A stretch of DNA of 64,000 nt from Candidatus Sodalis pierantonius str. SOPE (lineage in GTDB: Bacteria > Pseudomonadota > Gammaproteobacteria > Enterobacterales > Enterobacteriaceae), in NCBI RefSeq assembly GCF_000517405.1, contig NZ_CP006568.1, positions 4,216,001-4,280,000 of the forward strand, given 5' to 3'. The notes below the pieces were generated by a model. That model was not told the DNA's origin. It saw only the letters and a program-made list of their open reading frames with translations, and did not search any database. Positions 58,457 to 64,000 of this stretch are shown here, in pieces. How positions within the stretch are numbered: position 1 is the first letter of the stretch; each line of letters opens with the position of its first letter. The position numbers and the translations under genes are program-made.

Positions 58457-59193
58457 TGCAAAATAGTAATCACTTACTTATCTTGCAGACCGGCGATGCC
58501 CCCGAATCGGTCAGGCGCGAGCACGGCAACTTTGACCGCATGTTCATACTGGCCGGTGAAGTCAATGAGGCGCGCGTTCAGGTGGTTTATCTGCCCGGTG
58601 GCGAGCGGCCTGAAGCGCCAGAAACCTATGCTGGCGTCATGATTACCGGCTCCGAGGCGATGGTGACGGACAAACTGCCCTGGAGCGAGTACGCCGCCGA
58701 TTGGCTACGCCGGGCGGTGGCGGGGAACACGCCCGTTTTCGGCGCCTGTTATGGTCATCAGTTGCTGGCCTATGCGCTGGGCGGTAAGGTGGATTATCAC
58801 CCCGACGGCATGGAGCTGGGCACTCAGGCCATCGAACTGCTGCCGGCGGCGGCGGATGACGTGCTGCTGACGGCGCTACCCCGGCGTTTCGGCGCCAATT
58901 TGGTGCACTCGCAGTCAGTGCTTACTTTGCCTTCAGGCGCTACGGTGCTTGGCCGTTCCGCTCATGATCCCCACCAGATCCTGCGCTATGGGCTCAACGT
59001 TATCACTACCCAGTTTCATCCTGAGTTCACCGCAGCCATCATGCGCAGCTATTTGGTGCGCATGATGGCGCAAGAGCCGAAACGGCGCGACAATTACCAG
59101 CATCTGGAGGGTCAAATCGTCGCTACGCCCCACAGCCAGGGTCTACTGGTGCGCTTCGTGCGCCGCTGTTTGCGCGGTGATGTTACGGTTTGA
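58456..59193 (+). CDS. class I glutamine amidotransferase-like protein
   Basis: 245 residues with the GATase triad: Cys in FGACYGHQLLAYALGG at about 96, His in VITTQFHPEFTAAIM at about 190 followed by the Glu. It resembles the GMP synthase GATase domain proteins found alone. The amide-accepting partner is unknown; ygjR, translationally coupled, is the nearest candidate. Intact. Confidence 0.82.
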   Translation: MQNSNHLLILQTGDAPESVRREHGNFDRMFILAGEVNEARVQVVYLPGGERPEAPETYAGVMITGSEAMVTDKLPWSEYAADWLRRAVAGNTPVFGACYGHQLLAYALGGKVDYHPDGMELGTQAIELLPAAADDVLLTALPRRFGANLVHSQSVLTLPSGATVLGRSAHDPHQILRYGLNVITTQFHPEFTAAIMRSYLVRMMAQEPKRRDNYQHLEGQIVATPHSQGLLVRFVRRCLRGDVTV

Positions 59194-59233
59194 TATTGAC
59201 GGTTGCATTTTTTTACATTAGCATGGTTCACAG

Positions 59234-59383
59234 CAAAGGGGAGTAACTTTCCGCCGGCCAGCCGTCAATACGATGCCAAAGCATCCGGTAGCCGGGCAAC
59301 TGCAGAATTTTCATGCGGGTTGTAAGTGAGACCTTGCCGGAAGGCGAGACTCGCTTATAGCTCAGACCGTGAACAACGGTCTG
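59234..59383 (+). promoter_or_regulatory. yybP-ykoY-type manganese riboswitch (alx leader)
   Basis: The alx leader of E. coli (PRE element) is a Mn/pH-sensing riboswitch. Here AAAGGGGAGTAACTTT opens the element and GACCTTGCCGGAAGGCGAGAC is the second conserved loop, both near-identical to what I recall of the class. The expression platform includes the perfect hairpin CAGACCGT (59363-59370)/ACGGTCTG (59376-59383). It ends about 45 bp before alx. Limits are approximate. Confidence 0.85.
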
Positions 59384-59430
59384 GCGCCTTCTGACGGCAG
59401 CCGTTGTTCGTTGTGGAAGGACTATCTCAG

Positions 59431-60377
59431 ATGCATACCGTCGGAAATCCCTTGCTGTGGGGCAGCTTTGCTGTCGTGGTGATAATCATGCTGGCCGTGG
59501 ATTTATTAATGCAGGGCCGCGCGGGGGACAAACCCCCGTCGATGAAACAGGCGGCGCTATGGTCGCTGCTGTGGGTCGCGCTGGCGCTGGTGTTTAACGC
59601 CCTGTTCTGGGCCTATTTGCTCCAGACCGAAAGCCGGGCGGTGGCCGATGTTCCTTACCGACTACCTGCTGGAAAAAACCCTGGCGGCCGATAATGTGTT
59701 CATCTGGCTGATGCTGTTTAGCTATTTTGCCGTACCGTTTTCGCTACAGCGCCGCCTACTGACCTGGGGCATTCTGGGCGCCATCGGGCTGCGTGCCGTC
59801 ATGGTGTTCGCCGGAAGTTGGCTTATCAGCGAATTCCAGTGGCTGTTGTATGTCTTCGGCGCGTTTTTGCTGTTCACCGGCATCAAGATGGCCCTGCCCG
59901 GCCATAACGAACAGGATATCGGTAACCGCCCGCTGGTCCGCTGGCTCTACCGCCATTTGCGGGTGACGAATGAACTGCACGGCGAGCGTTTTTTCATCCG
60001 CCGCAATGGTCTGCTGTTCGCCACCGCCGCTCTTGCTGGCGCTGTTCATGGTGGAATTCAGCGACGCCATTTTCTCTCTCGACAGCATACCGGCGATCTT
60101 CGCCGTCACGACCGATCCATTTATCGTGTTGACCTCCAATTTGTTTGCCATCCTGGGGCTACGGGCAATGTATTTTCTGTTGGCCAATGTGGCCGAACGT
60201 TTCTCGCTGCTGAAATACGGGCTGGCGGTGATTTTGGTCTTTATCGGTATCAAAATGCTCATTGTGGATATCATCCATATTCCGGTCGCCGTATCGCTGG
60301 CCATGGTCGCGCTCACGGTGACGCTGATGCTCAACGCCTGGGTCAATCGGCGGCAACGCCGAGTCAGGCAACGGTAG
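59431..60377 (+). pseudogene. alx: Alx/TerC-family membrane protein, two frameshifts
   Basis: Manganese-linked inner-membrane protein. ATG 59431: MHTVGNPLLWGSFAVVVIIMLAVDLLMQG to SRAVAD, frameshift near 59650, then FLTDYLLEKTLAADNVFIWLMLFSYFAVP to FIRRNGLLFAT, second frameshift near 60030, then ALFMVEFSDAIFSLDSIPAIFAVTTDPFIVLTSNLFAILGLRAMYF, ending at 60377. The metal-binding Asp/Glu of TerC proteins lie in the ADNVF and EFSDAIFSLDSIPA blocks, now on separate frames. The upstream riboswitch is intact. sstT, next in E. coli, is absent. Confidence 0.92.
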
Positions 60378-60523
60378 CGGCGGCGGAGCTAGCGCGCCGG
60401 TGCGCGTGGGACGGGGTCATTCCGTCGGGGTTATGCGCCAGCGGCGCGCTTAAATAGGCAGGTCAGCGGCGGTGCGCCGCAATAGCACCAGGATCATGCC
60501 GGCGGGAGCACCAAAGGCGTCGC

Positions 60524-61078
60524 TCAACGGCCGGGGACCTGAACCGGCAGCGCGCGGTTTTCCGTGACGAAGGGGTCAATACCCTGCTTGATAAGCCGGT
60601 GAAAACGCACAATCGCCAGGCCATTCATGATAAGAAAGCTGCCCTCTATCAATGAACCGCCGATGGAGCCGAGCCAGATATTGTGGGTAACCCAACATGC
60701 GGTCGAGCACCACATCACGCAGCGTGTGGTCAGGCCGCTACAGCGAAACAGCGCCCAGGTACTGGCCACCGTGCCAACGATCGGCAGTAATTCGACCCCA
60801 TAGCGGACTTTCGGCAAACCGAGCCCCAGCGTTAAAGCGATAAATACCAGCATGGCCCAGACACTGCGGGTGCGCGTGGAAACCAGCGTGCGCAGCGTAT
60901 TCAGTACGGCGCTCATGCCGGCGGCATTAGCGCCCATTAAAAAGAAATGCAGGCCGATTATCAGGCTATAGAGCGCCAGTTGCAGCTTAAACCGGCGCTC
61001 GTTGCGGTTGAAAAAAGTGGTGATGCCGACGACGAACGCCAGCCCGCCTACCGCTTGGGCAAACCAATACAACGTCAT
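60524..61078 (-). CDS. ygjV: YgjV family inner-membrane protein
   Basis: 184 residues, five or six hydrophobic segments. Conserved VVGITTFFNRNERRFKLQLALYS, STWALFRCSGLTTRCVMWCSTACWVTHNIWLGSIGGSLIEGSFLIMNG. Function unknown; E. coli YgjV lies between sstT and uxaA. Intact. Confidence 0.9.
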   Translation of the reverse strand: MTLYWFAQAVGGLAFVVGITTFFNRNERRFKLQLALYSLIIGLHFFLMGANAAGMSAVLNTLRTLVSTRTRSVWAMLVFIALTLGLGLPKVRYGVELLPIVGTVASTWALFRCSGLTTRCVMWCSTACWVTHNIWLGSIGGSLIEGSFLIMNGLAIVRFHRLIKQGIDPFVTENRALPVQVPGR

Positions 61079-61118
61079 GAGGGAAAATCTCGGTCAAGAG
61101 AATGGGAAAGTCAATGAA

Positions 61119-61147
61119 AACGGCGTTTCATAATACGAAACGCCGTT
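61119..61147 (-). terminator. terminator of the uxa operon
   Basis: Perfect 11-bp stem AACGGCGTTTC (61119-61129)/GAAACGCCGTT (61137-61147), loop ATAATAC; on the minus strand it is followed by TTTT. It lies 30 bp after the uxaA stop on the minus strand. Confidence 0.8.
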
Positions 61148-61178
61148 CCCCGGCCGCAAAAAAAACCGTTAAAAAAAA

Positions 61179-62595
61179 TTACAAGGTCACGCCGCTTTTG
61201 AAAATCGCCAGTTCGCGAAAATCGTTGATCTCGTTTCGGGTTTGCTTGCCGTTGGCAAAGGCGACGATAAGATCGACAAACTCGGTTAACACCGCATCCA
61301 TACTCATACCGTGGATCAACCGCCCGGCGTCGAAATCGATCCAGTGCGGTTTTTTCGCCGCCAGCTCGCTGTTGGTCGCCAATTTCACGGTCGGCACAAA
61401 ACCGCCGTAGGGCGTACCGCGACCGGTGCTGAACAGCACCATGTGGCAGCCTGCACCGGCGAGGGCGCTGGTGGCCACCGCATCGTTGCCCGGCGCGCTC
61501 AGGAGATTCAGCCCCGGTACGCTTAACCGCTCACCGTATTTCAACACGTCGACCACCTTGCTCTGACCGGCTTTCTGCGTGCAGCCAAGGGATTTCTCCT
61601 CAAGCGTTGTGATACCGCCGGCTTTATTGCCAGGAGAGAGGTTTTCATAAATCGGCTGCTGATGGGCGATAAAGTACTGTTTGAAATCGTTGACCATATG
61701 CACGGTCTTTTCAAAGGTGGCTTCATCACGGCAGCGGCTCATCAGGATCCGTTCGGCGCCAAACATTTCCGGGACTTCCGTCAGCACGGTGGTGCCGCCG
61801 TTGGCAATCAGATAATCCGAAAAACGTCCGAGCATGGGGTTGGCGGTAATCCCCGACAGGCCGTCCGAACCGCCGCATTCCAGTCCAAATTTCAGTTCGC
61901 TGAGCTTGCCCGGTTCGCGATGGTCGTCGCGCATGCGCTGATAAAGCGCGCGCAAACATTCCAGTCCGGCCTCCACTTCATCATCCTGCTGCTGGCAAAT
62001 CATGAAGGTGACCCGCCCGCTATCGAACTCGCCGAGGGTGGTGCGAAACACATCCACCTGATTATTCTCGCAGCCCAGCCCGATGACCAGCACCGCGCCG
62101 ACGTTGGGGTGGCGCACCATGTTTTGCAGCATGGTGCGGGTGTTCTCATGGTCTGCCCCCAGCTGCGAACAGCCGAACGGGTGGGTGAACAAATGCACGC
62201 CGTCGATATCTTCCGCGCCAAAGGTCTCCTTGAGGAACCGCTGCTGGATCTGGCGGGCGATGCCGTTGACGCAGCCCACGGTCGGGCATTTGCGGCGGCA
62301 GCGCGGGGAACGCGGGCTGATATTGATATTCATCCAGATCACTGAGATTGGTTTTCGCGTTCTGTGAGTGAATATGTTCGCCCGGCTGGATGAGGCTTTT
62401 GGCGTGCCCGATGGGCAAACCGTATTTGATAATCATGTCCCCTTCGCCGATGGGCGTTAGGGCAAACTTATGGCCGCGCGCAACGGGCTGACGTAGTGTA
62501 ACGCGGTCATTACCGACAGTTACCGTCTCGTCAGCCGGCAGGTCTTGCAGGGCGACCGCCACATTGTCAATGGAATGAATTTTAATAATATTCAT
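61179..62595 (-). pseudogene. uxaA: altronate dehydratase, frameshift deletion
   Basis: Converts D-altronate to 2-keto-3-deoxygluconate (galacturonate pathway). Start MNIIKIHSIDNVAVALQDLPADE at 62595. The SAF-like N-terminal part (RGHKFALTPIGEGD, IKYGLPIGHAK) reaches NLSDLDEYQYQPAFPALPPQ, then at about 62290-62305 the match jumps frame to PTVGCVNGIARQIQQRFLKE and runs to AIFKSGVTL at 61179. About 25 residues (E. coli RRANGDVGVRNELWI region) are missing, so this is an out-of-frame deletion. The C-terminal part is otherwise complete. Confidence 0.93.
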
Positions 62596-62611
62596 GATGA
62601 ACCTTTGGGTT

Positions 62612-64000
62612 TCAGCAATAGGCGGCAACGGCGTCCCGCATGCCCCGGTCAAGGATGGCCTGCAGTTGCTGTTCAACCTGTTTCGCCAGACTGGGTACCT
62701 GCAGCAGATCCTGCTGCCAGTGTCCGGTATCGCTCAGTACGGTTTCGACCAGTTTGCCAAGCGGGGTGGTGCCGGCCATCACGCCGCTCCATAGCGTCTG
62801 GTAACGATCCAGCCATGACTTATCATCTTGCTGTGGATAAGACTCGCCGTTGCGTTCGCCGCGATAAAACGCGATAAGCGCCGCCAGCGCGAAAGTCAGC
62901 CGTGCCGGCAGTTCACCATGCTGTTGCCGGTAGGCTAGCAGCTGCGGCAGGATCCGGGTGCGGAATTTGGTCATACCGTTGAGCGCGATGGACAACAGTT
63001 GATGCTGGATAAACGGATTGCGAAAACGCCCCTGTACCGCCTCGGCAAAAGAGATAAGTTCGTCGTGAGGCAGATCCAGCACCGGCACGATTTCTTCGGC
63101 GATGGCTTTTGCCACGAACGCACTGATCTGCTCGTCGTTCATCGCCGCGCCCACGGTATCCAGACCGGCCAGCCAGGCTACCGGCACCAGTGCGGTATGC
63201 GCGCCGTTCAAAATGGCCACTTTGCATTCTTTATAGGGTTTGATGTCGTCGACGATGCGGATGTTCAGGTTGAGCTGATCCAAACGCAACGCCTGGGCCA
63301 GCCAGGCCGGTCCCTGAATAACGAACAGATAAAAATATTCGGCGGTGTCGAGGAAGGTGTCTTGATAGCCGAGTTCCGTTTGCAGCGCCTGCACTTCATC
63401 GCGCGGGTAACCCGTGACGATGCGGTCCACCAGCGTCGAGCAGAAGGTATTGCTATCGTTCAACCAGTGGACAAATTCCGCCGGCAGCGCCCACAGGTCG
63501 GCATAGCGCAGCACCATTTCGCGCAGCGCGTCGCCGTTATAATCGATAAGTTCGCAGGGGATAAGCACCCATCCTTTATCCGCCGCGCCGTCAAAATGGC
63601 AGAAACGTTCGTACAGCAAACGCGTCAGTTTGGCGGGGTAACTTTGCGGCGGCGCATCTTGCAGTCGGTCGCCGTCGTTAAAGCTAATGCCGGCCTCGGT
63701 GGTGTTGGAGAAGACAAACTGGATGTTGGCATCATGAGCCAGCGCCAGATAGTCATCGAACTGGCGGTAGACATTAATCTCGCGGTTGACCGACCGGATA
63801 ACGCGCGACTGGCGCACCGCGTCGCCCTGTTCGTTCAGGCCGCGGATAATCGTGGTGTACAGGCCGTCCTGGGTCGACAACGACGGGGGGAAATCGGTAT
63901 CGATAGGGCGCACGACGACGACGCCGGCATCAAGATCGGTGTGTTCGTTCAGCAAGTCCAGTTGCCAGTCGACAAAGGCGCGCAAGAAATTCCCTTCGCC
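62612..64000 (-). CDS. uxaB: tagaturonate reductase (altronate oxidoreductase), 3' part
   Basis: NAD-dependent reduction of tagaturonate to altronate, the step before UxaA. The frame enters at 64000 reading GEGNFLRAFVDWQLDLLNEHTD and ends with GMRDAVAAYC; about 20 N-terminal residues lie beyond the window. Conserved blocks: VVVRPIDTDFPPSLSTQDGLYTT, VFSNTTEAGIS, CELIDYNGDALR, IVTGYPRDEV, IKPYKECKVAILNGAHTALVP (catalytic Lys/His). 16 bp upstream of uxaA, same operon. Open within the window. Confidence 0.95.
   Translation of the reverse strand, partial: GEGNFLRAFVDWQLDLLNEHTDLDAGVVVVRPIDTDFPPSLSTQDGLYTTIIRGLNEQGDAVRQSRVIRSVNREINVYRQFDDYLALAHDANIQFVFSNTTEAGISFNDGDRLQDAPPQSYPAKLTRLLYERFCHFDGAADKGWVLIPCELIDYNGDALREMVLRYADLWALPAEFVHWLNDSNTFCSTLVDRIVTGYPRDEVQALQTELGYQDTFLDTAEYFYLFVIQGPAWLAQALRLDQLNLNIRIVDDIKPYKECKVAILNGAHTALVPVAWLAGLDTVGAAMNDEQISAFVAKAIAEEIVPVLDLPHDELISFAEAVQGRFRNPFIQHQLLSIALNGMTKFRTRILPQLLAYRQQHGELPARLTFALAALIAFYRGERNGESYPQQDDKSWLDRYQTLWSGVMAGTTPLGKLVETVLSDTGHWQQDLLQVPSLAKQVEQQLQAILDRGMRDAVAAYC

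Overview
The window is a piece of a gammaproteobacterial (Enterobacterales) chromosome. It carries the E. coli-like gene orders speA-speB, pgk-fbaA-mscS-argO-yggE-argP-rpiA-serA, ygfA-ssrS-zapA-ygfB-pepP-ubiH-ubiI-gcvTHP, ygfZ-sdhE-cptA-fldB-xerD-dsbC-recJ-prfB-lysS and rlmG-ygjR-alx-ygjV-uxa. GC content is moderate to high, yet about twenty genes carry recent inactivating lesions (small deletions, homopolymer slips, in-frame stops) and several IS families are stacked on one another. That combination of freshly broken genes with IS expansion points to a recently host-restricted Sodalis-like insect endosymbiont. The closest match I can think of is the weevil symbiont Sodalis pierantonius, known for IS256, IS5 and IS21 expansion. 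This assignment is inference from gene content, not a database match.

Layout. 1-3.7 kb: arginine decarboxylase and agmatinase, both broken, and a FliB-like gene with an internal TGA. 3.7-14.9 kb: glycolysis (pgk, fbaA; a Cra-type operator is retained but epd is absent), then dead mscS, argO, yggE and argP, then intact rpiA and serA, then ygfA, 6S RNA and zapA. 15-34.6 kb: pepP-ubiH-ubiI (ubiquinone hydroxylases), gcvT and gcvH intact but gcvP with several lesions, then mostly intact housekeeping genes up to prfB (with its programmed frameshift) and lysS.

35.3-46.3 kb is an accessory catabolic region. It holds an AbgB-like amidohydrolase with a polar amino-acid ABC importer that has no ATPase gene here, then an IS903-type element beside a DeoC fragment, then a sugar cluster (PfkB kinase, RbsD, alcohol dehydrogenase, enolase-superfamily dehydratase, aldo/keto reductase, MFS transporter), mostly decayed. 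46.3-53.8 kb is a 7.5 kb pile-up of IS903-, IS256- and IS21-type elements, in which a complete IS21 element sits inside an IS903 copy with a 5-bp target duplication. 54.3-55.6 kb holds a frameshifted gene whose product has a His/Asp/Gln-Cys arrangement like CE-clan (Ulp1/SseL-type) cysteine proteases and an N-terminal PPxY motif, a possible former host-directed effector. 55.8-64 kb returns to conserved genes: rlmG (split at an A8 tract), ygjR, a GATase, a yybP-ykoY-type riboswitch in front of a broken alx, ygjV, a broken uxaA and the 3' part of uxaB.

Functionally, core translation, recombination, ubiquinone and central-carbon genes survive. Polyamine synthesis from arginine, osmotic release (MscS), arginine export and its regulator, glycine cleavage, altronate use and the sugar cluster are lost or being lost. 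In-frame stops are mostly TAG, although intact genes here almost never end in TAG. The most economical explanation is CAG-to-TAG and TGG-to-TAG mutation in a GC-rich genome.
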